Of a stretch of 64,000 nt of DNA, positions 7,986 through 17,671 are shown piece after piece. The number at the start of each line of letters is the position of its first letter. Position 1 is the stretch's first letter. The notes beneath the pieces were generated by a model. That model was given only the letters and a program-made list of their open reading frames with translations, did not search any database and was not told the origin of the DNA. Origin of the DNA: UBA6522 sp965262365 (GTDB lineage: Bacteria > Pseudomonadota > Gammaproteobacteria > Steroidobacterales > Rariloculaceae); the NCBI GenBank assembly GCA_965262365.1, contig OZ253541.1:310001-374000 (forward strand), given 5' to 3'. A program made the position numbers and the translations under genes.

Positions 7986-10900
7986 GGTGTTGCTGATGTG
8001 TCCGGTTCCGGTTCCATCGATCAGGCGGGCCCGCACGGGGTTGGACAGCACCAGCGTCATCTCCTCGAGCCCTTCGTCATGGGAATCGTCGATCACTTCC
8101 ACGCACAGGCTCTTCGATGCGGTCCGGCGCTTACTCTCGGCCGGCCGGAACACCAGCGTGCCCGAGATCGGCTTGAAGTCCTGCCCCGCCACCGCCGTGC
8201 CGCTGCGCGTCGCATAGTCCACGCTCACCTCGTGATCGACGTCCATCCGGTCCATCGTCACCACGAATACCAGGCACACCTTCTTGTTCGGCCACTCCCG
8301 CGCGCTCGCATCCGACACCGACAGGCCCGGCGTGGCATCGTTGTCGATGACCGGGATGATTGTGGAGCGGCCGCTCCACGGGTTCACCGACACGCCGGCG
8401 GGCAACGTCCCGAAGGACACCTTCAGGCTCTCCCCGGGATCGTCCTCGAAGTCGTCCACCGGGCGGATGGTCACGCCCGCCGACGTCACGTTTTTCGCGA
8501 AGGTCACGTTCGCCGGCAGGTTGCTGAAATCGGCCGCCGTCGCGCCGCCCAGATACGCATACTTCAACGGAATCGTCAATGTCACGCCCGGCTTCACGCT
8601 CAGCCTGACGCCCAGCCTGTAGCTCCCGCCCTCTTCGACGCCATCGCGCACCGCCCCGGCGCTGGCGTCGAACCTCACCTGCACGCTCGGCACGGCATGG
8701 TCGTTGTCGGTCAGTTGCACCACCGCCTCGGACGGGCTGCCCGCCGATACCTTCGAGGGCAGCGAACCGAAGCCGATCGCCACGCTCTCCCGATCGTCGT
8801 CCTGCGAGTCGTCGGTCGCGGTGACCGTAAAACTCTTTTCCGTCTCCGACGCACCAAAGGTCACGTTATCCGGCAGGCCGGAATAGTCCGCCGCCGTGGC
8901 CCCGCGGTGGGTCTTCGTCAGCTCGATCGTCACCGAGCGGCCCGGCGCCGCGTCAAGCCGCAGCCGCACCGTCGCCGTCGCGCCGCCTTCCGCCGCCGTG
9001 TAGTTCGCGGCCGCGAAGCTCACCGTCACCGCCTTCTCGCCGTCGTTGTCGGCGATACGCAGCGTCGTTTTGTGCGGCCCGTAGCGGCCCACTTCCAGGT
9101 CGTCCGGAAACAGGCGGCGGAACCCGATCAGCACGCTCTCGCCGTCGTCGTCTTCGCTGTCCTCGGTTACCCGCACCGTGAACGACGCCCGGGTCTGCCC
9201 CGGCTGGAAGGTCACGCTCTCGGGCAGGCCGGAATAATCGTCTGCGCTCGCGCCGCCCTGGTGCTCCGGATCGAACAGCGGCACCGTCAGCGCCTCGTTC
9301 AGCTCGGGCTTCCAGGGAGAGTTCAGGTGCACGCCGATCGTCGCCGAGCCGCCCTCGGTGGCGGTGTAGGCGGATTCGCCGAACCACACATACCAGGTCG
9401 ACACGTCCGCGTCCTGCACCAGCGCCACCGTCGCCGTCGACGGGCTGCCGAGCAGCACGCCCGACGGCAGGCGGCCAAAGCCCAGTTGCACGCTCTCGCC
9501 GTCGTCGTCCACCGAATCGTCGGTGGCCGTTACGGTGAACGACTGCTCTGTCTCGCCGGCGGCAAAGGTCACGCTGCCCGGCACCCCGGAGTAGTCCGCG
9601 CTGCTCGCGCCGCTCTGCGGGGTCGCCGTCACCAGTATGGTGACCGCGCGCGCCGCCGCCGGGTTCAGTTCCACCGTCACCACCGCCCCGGCCACGCCCT
9701 TGATCGCCGTGTAGGACGATGCCCCGAAACGCACCGTCGGGTTGTTGTCCGCCGTGTCGTTGTCGGTGATCGTGCCGGTGAAGATGATGAAGTCGGGTGT
9801 CGCGTCATCGTTTGAGTTTCTAATCCACTCTATGACAATCGTTTCGTCCGGTTCGTCCACGCCGTCGTCCACGAGGGTGATGTCGAAAGTTTGCGACAGA
9901 TCGCCCGCCGGCACGGTGATTCTCGCTGTTCTTGCTGACCCCAGGAGGAAGTCGTCATAGTCCTCGCCCTCCGTCGCCGTGCCCGTCGCAATGTCTTCAT
10001 CATAAATCGTAAAGTAGGCTATCTCCGCGTCGCTCGGGTGGTTCAATCGAAGGGTCAGCGTCATCGTGCCCGCCCCTTCATCGACGGTGACGTCCGCCAT
10101 TGACGCCGTCGGCGCTGCCTCCTCGCTATCAATTCTGACCGCTGCTAATGGAGGATCCGGCAGCGTCGCGCCGGTGGGGTTGCTGAGATCCACGAAGAAT
10201 GCTTCATTGTTCTCATAGACATCGTCGTCCGTGATCGGGACGGTGAAGGTTTTCGAGGTCTGTCCGGCGGCGAAGGTCAGCGTGCCCGAGGTCGCCGTAT
10301 AGTCCTCACCTGCTTTCGCAAAGGAATCACGCGTCGCGTAGTCCACGGTCACCGTCCCGGTGCCGGCCGGGGTGAGTTCGACCGTGAGCGTCGCCGAGCC
10401 GGCGTCCTCGTCCACGGTGACCTCGTTCGAGTCGAACGATAATGCCGGCAGCGGCTCCGGCACGATCGTCCCGGTGAAGGTGAACGTGATGGGTGTCACC
10501 ATATCGGTAGTGCTTTTCTGCCACACTATGATGATCGTTTCGTCCGCTTCGTCCACGCCGTCGTCCACGAGGGTGATGTCGAAAGTTTGCGACAGATTGA
10601 ACGCCGGCACGGTGATACTCGCTATTCTTCCTGTCTCCTGGAGGAAGTCGTCATAGTCCTCGCCCTCCGTCGCCGTACCCGTCACATCGTCCTCTCTCGT
10701 AAAGTAGGCTATGTCCTTTTGGCTCGGGTGGCTCAATCGAAGGATCAGCGTCATCGTACCGGCCCCTTCATCGACCGTGACGTCCGCCATTGACGCCGTC
10801 GGCACTGCCTCCTCGCTATCAATTATGACCCCTGCAAATGGAGGATCCGGCAGCGTCGCGCCGGTGGGGTTGCTGATATTTATGAAGAATATTTCCCCTG

Positions 10901-13900
10901 TTAACCCTGGGGCCTCATAGACATCGTCGTCCGTGATCGGGACGGTGATTGTCTTCGAGGTCTGGCCGGCGGTAAATGTCAGCGTGCCCGAGGTCGCCGT
11001 ATAGTCCTCACCTGCTTTCGCACCGTGATCCCGCGTCGCGTAGTCCACGGTCACCGTCCCGGTGCTGGCCGGGGTGAGTTCGACCGTGTGCGTCGCCGAG
11101 CCGGCGTCTTCGTCCACGGTGACGGCGTTCGAGGCGAACGACAATGCCGGCAGCGGCACCGGCACGATCGTGCCGGTGAAGGTGAATGTGGTGGGGGACA
11201 CGTCATCGCCAGTGACTTTCTGCCACAATATGATGATCGTTTCGTCCGCTTCGTCCACGCCGTCGTCCACGAGGGTGATGTCGAAGGTTTGCGACAGACT
11301 GCCCCCCGGCACGGTGATTCTCGCTGTTCCTTCTGGCGGCCCCAGGAGGAAGTCATCATAGTCCTCGCCCTCCGTCGCCGTGCCCGTCACCCTGGTATCA
11401 ACCGTAGAGTAGGCTATGTCTTCGTGGCTAGGGTGGTTCAATCGAAGGATCAGCGTCATCGTACCCGCCCCTTCATCGACCGTGACGTCCGCCATTGACG
11501 CCGTCGGCACGGCATCCTCGCTATCAATGCCGACCGCTGCTGTTGGAAAAACCGGCACCGTCGCGCCGGTGGGGTTGGAGAGATCAACGAAGAATGCTTC
11601 ATAGTTCTCATAGATATCGTCGTCCGTGATCTGGACGGTGAAGGTTTTCGAGGTCTGGCCGGCGGTAAAGGTCAGCGTGCCCGAGGTCGCCGTATAGTCA
11701 TCACCTGCTGTCGCACCGCCTACCTGATCCCGCGTCGCGTAGTCCACGGTCACCGTCCCGGTGCTGGCCGGGGTGAGTTCGACCGTGAGCGTCGCCGTTC
11801 CGGCGTCCTCGTCCACGGTGATTCCCGATATCGACAAGACCGGCAGCGTCCCCGCCGTGATCGTCCCGCTCGACGGGAAGGCGTTGCTGGCCAGCGTCTC
11901 CGGGTTGCTATCAGCGTCGGTGAAGTGCACTTTCACCTTGACCTTCTTGCCCACGTCTGCCGCCACCGGCGTGTAGGTCACGGCGTCGGCGCCGATGTCC
12001 GTCTCGTTCGACATGCCGTCGGCGTCCACCCGCAGCCACTGGAAGGCGTAATCGTCCGGGAACGTGGTCGGTAGCCCGTCGGTGTCGGCGATGTTGCCGA
12101 TTGCAGCCGTCAGCGTCTCGCCCTCCTGCGCCGTGCCGGAAATCGCCGGCTTGCCCGTGGCGAGGTTGTTGCCGGTATCGTCGTCGTGCACGGACACCGC
12201 CACGCCGCCGATTGTGATGCCGTTGTAGTTGGCGTCGGTGCTCACCGCGCTGTGGGTCAGCGAGACCGTTTCGTTCACCGTGTCCATATCGGTGCCGGCG
12301 GTCACCGTCACCGGCTGGACTGTTTCCCAGTTAATCGGCGTGAACGTCAGGGTAGTCGGCGTCGGGGTCACGTCCGTGCCCGAGTGCCCGGCGACCGTCA
12401 CCACGACATCCGCCGTCGGCTGGCTGTTGAGGACCACCGAGTAGCTGTCACCGGTGGTGTCCTCCTCCGTCACCGTCAGCAACGTTTTCGACAGCGTGAC
12501 GCCCGCCGTGTCGTTGTCGGTGATCGTGCCGGTGAAGTTAATCTCGACGGGTGTCACCTCATCGCTAGTGCTTTTCTGCCACAATATGATGATCGTTTCG
12601 TCCGCTTCGTCCATGCCGTCGTCCACGAGGGTGATGTCGAAGGTGTGTGACAGATCGCCCCCCGGCACGGTGATTCTCGCTGTTCCTGCTGGCCCCAGGA
12701 GGAAGTCGTCATAGTCGTCACCCGCCGTCGCCGTGCCCGTCACATCGACAACTCTCGTAACGTAGGCTATGTCTTCGTGGCTAGGGTGGCTCAATCGAAG
12801 GATCAGCGTCATCGTACCCGCCCCTTCATCGACCGTGACGTCCGCCATTGACGCCGTCGGCACTGCCTCCTCGCTATTAATGCCGATCCCTGCTGATGGA
12901 GGATCCGGCAGCGTCGCGCCGGTGGGGTTGCTGAGATCAACGTAGAATACTTCAAGGGCGTTCTCATAGGCATCGTCGTCCGTGATCGGGACGTTGATCG
13001 TCTTTGATGTCTCGGTCGCGGCGAAGGTCAGTGTGCCCGAGGTTGCCGTATAGTCCTCACCTGCTATCGCATCGCCTAACCGATCCCGCGTCGCAAAATC
13101 CACGGTCACCGTCCCGGTGCTGGCCGGGTCGAGCTCCACCGTGAGCGTCGCCGTGCCGGCGTCTTCGTCCACGGTGACCTCGTTCGAGACGAACGACAAT
13201 GCCGGCAGCGTCCCCGCCGTGATCGTCCCGCTCGACGGGTAGGCGTTGCTGGTGCGCGCCTCGCCGGTGCCCCCGTCGTCGGTGAAACTCACGGTCACCT
13301 TGACCTTCTTGCCCACGTCTGCCGCCACCGGCGTGTAGGTCACGGCGCCGGCGCCGATGTCCGTCTCGTTCGACATGCCGTCGGCGTCCACCCGCAACCA
13401 CTGGAAGGTGTAATCGCCCGGGAACGTGGCCGGCAGCCCGTCGGTGTCGGCGATGTTGCCGATTGTAGCCGTCAGCGTCTCGCCCACCTGCGCCGTGCCG
13501 GAAATCGCCGGCTTGCCCGTCGCGGCAAAGTTCGCGAGCTCAACGCTCACCGTGACTGCCTGGCCGTCGATCCAGGCCATGGCGGCAGGCACCGGCCAGT
13601 CGTAAATTCCCTGCGTGGCGTCCTCGGCGGCCGCGGTCGCGGTGAAATCCTGTCCGCCCAGGTTGAACACCGAGCCGCGCGGCAGGAACCCGTCGGCAAT
13701 GGGAAAGTCGACTTTGATCGTGCGGGTGCCTGCGTCATCCGTGATATACAGGGCATAGATCCTCCATCTCCTGCCCCCGTAGTTGATCGCACTGTCGTCG
13801 AGCGCGCCCAGGCTAATGCTATCTGCGTACCCGTAATATTGCACGCTCGGACTTTGTTGCCGAAACTCCACCGTCAGCGTCGTGCACCAGTCGTTGTCCG

Positions 13901-16900
13901 TCGGGCAGGCGCCCGCCGCCGCCAGTACCGCCACCGTCGCGGCGCTGGTGAACGGTCCTTCCGCAGTGTCCCCGTCGTCGGTGAAGCTCGTCTGCACCTT
14001 GATCGTCTTGCCCAGATCTGTCGCAGTCAGCGTGTAGGTGCTTGCCGTCGCACCCGTAATCGGCGAATCCGTGCCGCCGTCCCGCCGCAGCCACTGGAAG
14101 GTGTAATCGTCCGGGAACGTGGCCGGCAGCCCGTCGGTGTCGGCGATGTTGCCGATTGCAGCCGTCAGCGTCTCGCCCACCTGCGCCGTGCCGGAAATCG
14201 CCGGCTTGCCCGTCGCGGCAAAGTTCGCGAGCGTGACGCTCACCGTGACTTCCTGGCCGTCGATCCAGGCCATGCCGGCAGGCACCGGCCAGATGTAAAC
14301 TTTCGTCGCGAAGTCCTCGGCGGCCGCGTTCGTAGTGAAATCCTGTCCGCCCAGGGTGAACACCGAGCCGCGCGGCAGGAACCCGTTGGTAAAGAAATCT
14401 TCGATCCTGATCGTGCGGGTGCCCGCATCATCCCTGATAAACAGGGCATCGAGCATCCAGTTCCTGCCTCCGTAGTTGATCGTCCTGTCACCGAGCGCGC
14501 CCGTGCCGAAGTTTTCTATGTATCCGTAATATTGCACGCTCGGACTTTGTTGCCGAAACTCCACCGTCAGCGTCGTGCACCAGTCGTTGTCCGTCGGGCA
14601 GGCGCCCGCCGCCGCCAGCACCGCCACCGTCGCGGCGCTGGTGAACGGTCCTTCCGCAGTGTCCCCGTCGTCGGTGAAGCTCGTCTGCACCTTGATCGTC
14701 TTGCCCAGATCTGCCGCAGTCAGCGTGTAGGTGCGTGCCGTCGCACTCGTAATCGGCGTCTCCGTGCTGCCGTCCACCCGAACCCACTGGTAGCTGTAGG
14801 CGTAGCCCGTATCGCCGTTGTCCGCCTTGGTCGTGCCGTCGACGTCCGCGAGGGTCCCCTTCGCCGCCGTCAGCACCATGCCGACCTGCGGTGTGCCGTC
14901 GATGGACGGGGTGCCGGTGGCGGCGGTGTTGACGGCGTCCGCCACCTCGAAGACCTGCGAGAGCCCGTACATGAGGCGCCTGCCGGAGGAACTGTGGTTG
15001 TTGGCACTGCTAAGCGGGCCGTTGTTGGACACGGAGCTGTTGGGTCTGCCGATGCGCACGGTGCCCGCTCCTAGCGCGCGCGAATCCCCAGCGAAAGTGG
15101 CCTCGGTGCCGTTGTGCTCGCAGCCGGTCCAGGGAAAGTTTCCGGCTATTGTGGTATTGGGGCCGTCGGTGCCGTCCTCCTCCTTGTCGTTGGCCTCGTC
15201 GTCCCACGACCCGTCGTAGAAATCCGCGTAGTCATCCGCGACCTTGTTCCCGTTCAGCCAGTGGATGACGACGCCCGTGCCGGTGGTGGCGGTGTTGTCC
15301 CGGGCATCTGAGTCGGCCGTGCAGCCGACCGCCCGGAAGCCCGCGCTGTAGGTCTGGATGTCGGAGTGTCCGGCTGCGGCGCGGCCCTGGATGAAGCTGT
15401 TGTAGTCCACGATGTCGTGGGACCCGGCGTTGGTCTTCGTCGAGGAGAGGAAGATGAGCCGGAACTTGTCGCCGGTGGAAAGCCCGGTCGGGATCAAACT
15501 CCAATCGTTGGGAACTGTGATCTCGGGGGGCGCGGGGGGCGTGGGGGTGGTGGTCGTGGCGCTGGTGGGGTCGGAGGCGGCGCCGGTGCCATTGGCGTTG
15601 ATGGCGGAGACCCGGTAGTGGCGGGTGCTGCCGCGGGTGAGGCCGGTGTGGGAATAGGTGACGCTGGTGGTGCCGGTGTTGGCGAGGAGGTCGGTCCAGA
15701 TGGTGCCGCCGTCGGCGGAGACCTCGATCCTGTAGCCGCTGATGGCGGTGCCGCCGTTGTCGGCGGGGGCTACCCAGGCGAGGTCGATCTGGGTCGCACC
15801 GTTCGCGGTGGCGGTGAGGCCGGTCGGCATGGCGGGCGCGGTGGGAAACTTCAGGCTCGCGGTGACGTGCTGGCCCGCCGTCCAGCTCAGCGGGTTGCCG
15901 CGAATGTCCCATTGTTCCTGGCCGATGGTGTTCGTGGCGGAGTCGGTATCGACGGTGAAGGTCCGGCTACCCAGCTGCAAGACCGTGCCGTCGAGCAGTG
16001 CCTGGTTGATAGTGATGTTCATGTTGTCGGCAGTGACGGTGTTTCCGGGCAACTGGGTGATTTTGGTCCGAGAAACTCGTGACACGGTGTAGCTGGTCCC
16101 GCCATGGGAAAACGTCGTCGACAGGAGATCCCCATAGCTACGGTCGCTCTGGTACCCCCAATTTTCAATCTTGAACGATGCCGTCGATTCGGGCGCGTAT
16201 CCCACCCCCAGCGTGGTGCACCAGTCGGTGTCGGCAGGGCAGTCGGTCGGTGCCGGCGGGGCGGCGGCCCGCGTCACCGTGATCGTGTAGGTCTTCGCGG
16301 CGCCGCTTTCCGGCGTCACCGTCACCGTCAGCGTGTTGGACCCGACGTTGAGGTCCAGATCCGCCTTGCGCTGCGTGTTCGTGTCGTCGTCGTTCGTGAT
16401 GGCCACCGTCGCCGTGGTGTCGTTCTTCGTCGCCGTCAGCGTCACCGCGTCGATCCGGTTGGCCACCGATGCCGTGTAGGTTTCGGTAGCGCTATCGAAG
16501 GCCGGGCTCAACCCAATCGTCTCCCCGCCGGTCGCGCCCTCCAGTTCCAGATCGCTCAGCGTCGCGTCGGTGGAGGGGGTGTAGACGTCGCCTCTGATAC
16601 GAATCTTGAGTACATTGGTGTCATCGCTCCAAGTTGCTCCAGATCGTTCGCGGCGAATATCGGCAATCGACCAGCCGGTCTCCCCGCTCTGAACGTCGGC
16701 ACTGGTCCCCGATACTGTGTTTGAAGTGCGAGTGTCCTGTGCTCTCTGTAGCATGACAAAATAGCTGTTCCCTCCCTCCAGGACCGCACCGGCCGGTGCG
16801 CTGTAGACCTGGTTTCCGGTGCCTGGCGAAGCAGGGTCAATGAGGGTGTAGAGGGCGGTGCCGGGGGGGTCGGCAGCGGACCCGTCGTGAATGGATACGA

Positions 16901-17171
16901 CGATCCCGTCGGTGCTACGGGTGCTCACCGTTATCGTCACGTCGTCCAGCGAGTAGTCCTGACCTGTGGGCACTGTGAATTTCTGCGCCTGTCGAACGTT
17001 GTTGTCGCCTCCCACAACCGTGTTGGCTGTAGTGGCTTGGCTTAAATTATTGACCAGCGTCACGGCCTGCAGCGGCAGGGCCAGGAGCGCGGCGACGGCC
17101 GCGAGAAGCCCCGCGGCCAGACCGCGCGCCGCGAGGGAGCGGACGCGCGTTACCACAGCAGACCTGATCAT
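6261..17171 (-). CDS. giant autotransporter 1 (Calx-beta/Ig-like passenger, C-terminal beta-barrel)
   Basis: A 3636-aa surface protein. Signal peptide 1-36 (hydrophobic LAAGLLAAVAALLALPLQA). In order: a choice-of-anchor-like domain (about 40-195), a cadherin-like beta-sandwich (about 198-300), a CPADTDWCTTL domain (about 310-450), fibronectin type III (about 450-545), a domain starting NDWSLIPTGLSTGDKFRL (about 550-745) that recurs at the N-terminus of giant 3, an Ig-like block, two near-identical CPTDNDWCTTL units, then about 1700 residues of Calx-beta repeats (VTVDYATRD, AGEDYTATSGTLTF). A linker with AWLTRFGRAATDHVVEAV and Gly/Arg repeats leads into a beta-barrel (from about residue 3255, GEWSAWGRTASSRFSGADG) ending in Trp, as outer-membrane barrels often do. 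Type Va secretion is expected; the passenger is probably adhesive. Its ATG overlaps the stop of the sulfotransferase stub (ATGA), suggesting coupled translation from promoter copy A. Confidence 0.9.
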   Translation of the reverse strand: MIRSAVVTRVRSLAARGLAAGLLAAVAALLALPLQAVTLVNNLSQATTANTVVGGDNNVRQAQKFTVPTGQDYSLDDVTITVSTRSTDGIVVSIHDGSAADPPGTALYTLIDPASPGTGNQVYSAPAGAVLEGGNSYFVMLQRAQDTRTSNTVSGTSADVQSGETGWSIADIRRERSGATWSDDTNVLKIRIRGDVYTPSTDATLSDLELEGATGGETIGLSPAFDSATETYTASVANRIDAVTLTATKNDTTATVAITNDDDTNTQRKADLDLNVGSNTLTVTVTPESGAAKTYTITVTRAAAPPAPTDCPADTDWCTTLGVGYAPESTASFKIENWGYQSDRSYGDLLSTTFSHGGTSYTVSRVSRTKITQLPGNTVTADNMNITINQALLDGTVLQLGSRTFTVDTDSATNTIGQEQWDIRGNPLSWTAGQHVTASLKFPTAPAMPTGLTATANGATQIDLAWVAPADNGGTAISGYRIEVSADGGTIWTDLLANTGTTSVTYSHTGLTRGSTRHYRVSAINANGTGAASDPTSATTTTPTPPAPPEITVPNDWSLIPTGLSTGDKFRLIFLSSTKTNAGSHDIVDYNSFIQGRAAAGHSDIQTYSAGFRAVGCTADSDARDNTATTGTGVVIHWLNGNKVADDYADFYDGSWDDEANDKEEDGTDGPNTTIAGNFPWTGCEHNGTEATFAGDSRALGAGTVRIGRPNSSVSNNGPLSSANNHSSSGRRLMYGLSQVFEVADAVNTAATGTPSIDGTPQVGMVLTAAKGTLADVDGTTKADNGDTGYAYSYQWVRVDGSTETPITSATARTYTLTAADLGKTIKVQTSFTDDGDTAEGPFTSAATVAVLAAAGACPTDNDWCTTLTVEFRQQSPSVQYYGYIENFGTGALGDRTINYGGRNWMLDALFIRDDAGTRTIRIEDFFTNGFLPRGSVFTLGGQDFTTNAAAEDFATKVYIWPVPAGMAWIDGQEVTVSVTLANFAATGKPAISGTAQVGETLTAAIGNIADTDGLPATFPDDYTFQWLRRDGGTDSPITGATASTYTLTATDLGKTIKVQTSFTDDGDTAEGPFTSAATVAVLAAAGACPTDNDWCTTLTVEFRQQSPSVQYYGYADSISLGALDDSAINYGGRRWRIYALYITDDAGTRTIKVDFPIADGFLPRGSVFNLGGQDFTATAAAEDATQGIYDWPVPAAMAWIDGQAVTVSVELANFAATGKPAISGTAQVGETLTATIGNIADTDGLPATFPGDYTFQWLRVDADGMSNETDIGAGAVTYTPVAADVGKKVKVTVSFTDDGGTGEARTSNAYPSSGTITAGTLPALSFVSNEVTVDEDAGTATLTVELDPASTGTVTVDFATRDRLGDAIAGEDYTATSGTLTFAATETSKTINVPITDDDAYENALEVFYVDLSNPTGATLPDPPSAGIGINSEEAVPTASMADVTVDEGAGTMTLILRLSHPSHEDIAYVTRVVDVTGTATAGDDYDDFLLGPAGTARITVPGGDLSHTFDITLVDDGMDEADETIIILWQKSTSDEVTPVEINFTGTITDNDTAGVTLSKTLLTVTEEDTTGDSYSVVLNSQPTADVVVTVAGHSGTDVTPTPTTLTFTPINWETVQPVTVTAGTDMDTVNETVSLTHSAVSTDANYNGITIGGVAVSVHDDDTGNNLATGKPAISGTAQEGETLTAAIGNIADTDGLPTTFPDDYAFQWLRVDADGMSNETDIGADAVTYTPVAADVGKKVKVKVHFTDADSNPETLASNAFPSSGTITAGTLPVLSISGITVDEDAGTATLTVELTPASTGTVTVDYATRDQVGGATAGDDYTATSGTLTFTAGQTSKTFTVQITDDDIYENYEAFFVDLSNPTGATVPVFPTAAVGIDSEDAVPTASMADVTVDEGAGTMTLILRLNHPSHEDIAYSTVDTRVTGTATEGEDYDDFLLGPPEGTARITVPGGSLSQTFDITLVDDGVDEADETIIILWQKVTGDDVSPTTFTFTGTIVPVPLPALSFASNAVTVDEDAGSATHTVELTPASTGTVTVDYATRDHGAKAGEDYTATSGTLTFTAGQTSKTITVPITDDDVYEAPGLTGEIFFINISNPTGATLPDPPFAGVIIDSEEAVPTASMADVTVDEGAGTMTLILRLSHPSQKDIAYFTREDDVTGTATEGEDYDDFLQETGRIASITVPAFNLSQTFDITLVDDGVDEADETIIIVWQKSTTDMVTPITFTFTGTIVPEPLPALSFDSNEVTVDEDAGSATLTVELTPAGTGTVTVDYATRDSFAKAGEDYTATSGTLTFAAGQTSKTFTVPITDDDVYENNEAFFVDLSNPTGATLPDPPLAAVRIDSEEAAPTASMADVTVDEGAGTMTLTLRLNHPSDAEIAYFTIYDEDIATGTATEGEDYDDFLLGSARTARITVPAGDLSQTFDITLVDDGVDEPDETIVIEWIRNSNDDATPDFIIFTGTITDNDTADNNPTVRFGASSYTAIKGVAGAVVTVELNPAAARAVTILVTATPQSGASSADYSGVPGSVTFAAGETEQSFTVTATDDSVDDDGESVQLGFGRLPSGVLLGSPSTATVALVQDADVSTWYVWFGESAYTATEGGSATIGVHLNSPWKPELNEALTVPLFDPEHQGGASADDYSGLPESVTFQPGQTRASFTVRVTEDSEDDDGESVLIGFRRLFPDDLEVGRYGPHKTTLRIADNDGEKAVTVSFAAANYTAAEGGATATVRLRLDAAPGRSVTIELTKTHRGATAADYSGLPDNVTFGASETEKSFTVTATDDSQDDDRESVAIGFGSLPSKVSAGSPSEAVVQLTDNDHAVPSVQVRFDASAGAVRDGVEEGGSYRLGVRLSVKPGVTLTIPLKYAYLGGATAADFSNLPANVTFAKNVTSAGVTIRPVDDFEDDPGESLKVSFGTLPAGVSVNPWSGRSTIIPVIDNDATPGLSVSDASAREWPNKKVCLVFVVTMDRMDVDHEVSVDYATRSGTAVAGQDFKPISGTLVFRPAESKRRTASKSLCVEVIDDSHDEGLEEMTLVLSNPVRARLIDGTGTGHISNTDKMPGAWLTRFGRAATDHVVEAVGERWQGGPQTPHLTLGGRQAGDLLGWAGLGGRSGLGGRSGFGGRSGFGGRSGFGGRSGRDTAVDRDDPVGADPSSMGWLAPSGGAGAGIGATAPGMTLGDMSTAPGGPGGVEREAGKTLSGRAAQGALLRALGLPDPRAVPDLRTLLMGSSFFYSAALDEDGESRSSGRTRSPDRTRSPGWLGEWSAWGRTASSRFSGADGNLALDGEVATAMLGFDSRWDRWLAGVVVSFSEGRGAYTHPTASGGAVASTMTGLNPYARFELNERTSFWGVLGYGAGDLSLTPARSDTALGTELANAMAAFGGRTALSVRTGEAGRFELALRSDARLTNTVSESIEGLVGTAGQTARVRLMLEGSGSMRLATGGVLKPKLEAGLRYDTGDAETGAGLEVGGGFGYATGRLSVEVNARGLLAHRDTEYEEWGFSGSIAYTPSADGRGLSMRLGSAWGATQSGVQSLWSRQDASGLVRNAAFDAAQRYQVELRYGLDGKKGRARWEPYMGVESGEGSSRALRLGVKLTSGRRLDAGLELGQRQGRPGADPEQAVQLRGALRW
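7753..7842 (-). repeat. 18-bp tandem repeats encoding GGRSGF/GGRSGL
   Basis: About five 18-bp units (CCGCCGAACCCGCTGCGT and variants on the plus strand) encode a Gly-Arg-Ser-Gly-rich run in the linker between the passenger and barrel of giant 1. The unit is a multiple of three, so copy-number change keeps the frame. The corresponding linker of giant 2 has no such array. Confidence 0.85.
9750..13200 (-). repeat. Calx-beta pair array of giant 1
   Basis: Repeats of roughly 700 bp, each encoding two Calx-beta domains. One is of the type VTVDEDAGSATLTVEL...VTVDYATRD; the other begins PTASMADVTVDEGAGTMTL and ends FDITLVDDGVDEADETIII. About four units are visible, the one near 12.2-13.2 kb being interrupted by an Ig-like block and a Calx-beta-like repeat. 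Copies differ by scattered substitutions and small in-frame indels. Confidence 0.75.
13510..14893 (-). repeat. 693-bp tandem duplication in giant 1
   Basis: Two adjacent units, offset 693 bp, each encode CPTDNDWCTTLTVEFRQQSP, an IEDFF/VDFPI segment and an ISGTAQVGETLTA Ig-like segment. Large parts are identical at DNA level, which points to recent in-frame duplication (231 codons). Confidence 0.8.
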
Positions 17172-17503
17172 TGCGGTGAAGCGCGCCGCGCACGCGAATG
17201 CCCAGACAACGCGCCCCCCCCGTAGTGCTTGAACGCGTCGTAGTAATCGTCCGCCGCGCTCCAGTTCATGCTCGTGAACGCCCGGTAGCGCTCGTCGTAA
17301 CCGGCCAGCGGCCGGGCGCCGGCTTCGATATTCACCCGCATGCGCTTGGCCAGGCGGCCCTCGTCACAGTGCACGGCGGGAATCCCGCAACGTTCGAAAA
17401 AGGCGGCAAGGGCGGTGGTGCCGCAACGCTGAAAGCCGACCTGGAAGAAAAACCGCTCTGTCCGATCCGAAGCCTCGCCCGTCCCGGCGTTCGTTTTGCT
17501 CAT
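17168..17503 (-). pseudogene. sulfotransferase, N-terminal stub
   Basis: An N-terminal piece of about 110 aa of a sulfotransferase-family protein, starting at ATG 17503. Residues 18-40 (FFFQVGFQRCGTTALAAFF) are the 5'-phosphosulfate-binding loop that grips PAPS, followed by RCGIPAVHCDEGRLAKRM and GYDERYRAFTSMNW. The 3'-phosphate-binding region and the rest of the fold are missing; the frame ends in unrelated sequence at a TGA overlapping the ATG of giant 1 (ATGA, 17168-17171). It is non-functional as an enzyme but retains promoter copy A and its own start, so it probably serves as the translated leader of giant 1. An intact copy presumably exists elsewhere. Confidence 0.75.
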
Positions 17504-17531
17504 GCAAGCGCCTGTCCCGAACATTCCAATG

Positions 17532-17660
17532 CACCGAATATAGACGAATTGCGGCCCCGTGTATCTCCCCAATATTGAGGGGATATGCGATTATGTTCCG
17601 ATAGGTTTCAGTCAGTTACGGCACGGCTGGCGCCGATCCGCATCGGCTTGCGCCGTCAGC
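17532..17660 (-). promoter_or_regulatory. shared giant-gene promoter element, copy A
   Basis: Minus-strand copy driving the sulfotransferase stub and giant 1. From upstream: CCGTAACTGACTGAAAC, an AT-rich spacer, a CCCCAA-TA-TTG palindrome (core CAATATTG 17570-17577, one mismatch in the arm), GAGATACNCGGG, GATTCGTC-like, and TATATT (17542-17537). The palindrome centre is 31.5 bp from the first base of the -10, as in the other full copies. Confidence 0.75.
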
Positions 17661-17671
17661 GCTTGGACTGC

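Noticed and set aside
7542..9815. A 757-codon plus-strand frame opposite giant 1
   Set aside because: Shadow of the minus-strand Calx-beta repeats, Arg/His/Ala-rich; the minus frame has domains and a signal peptide.
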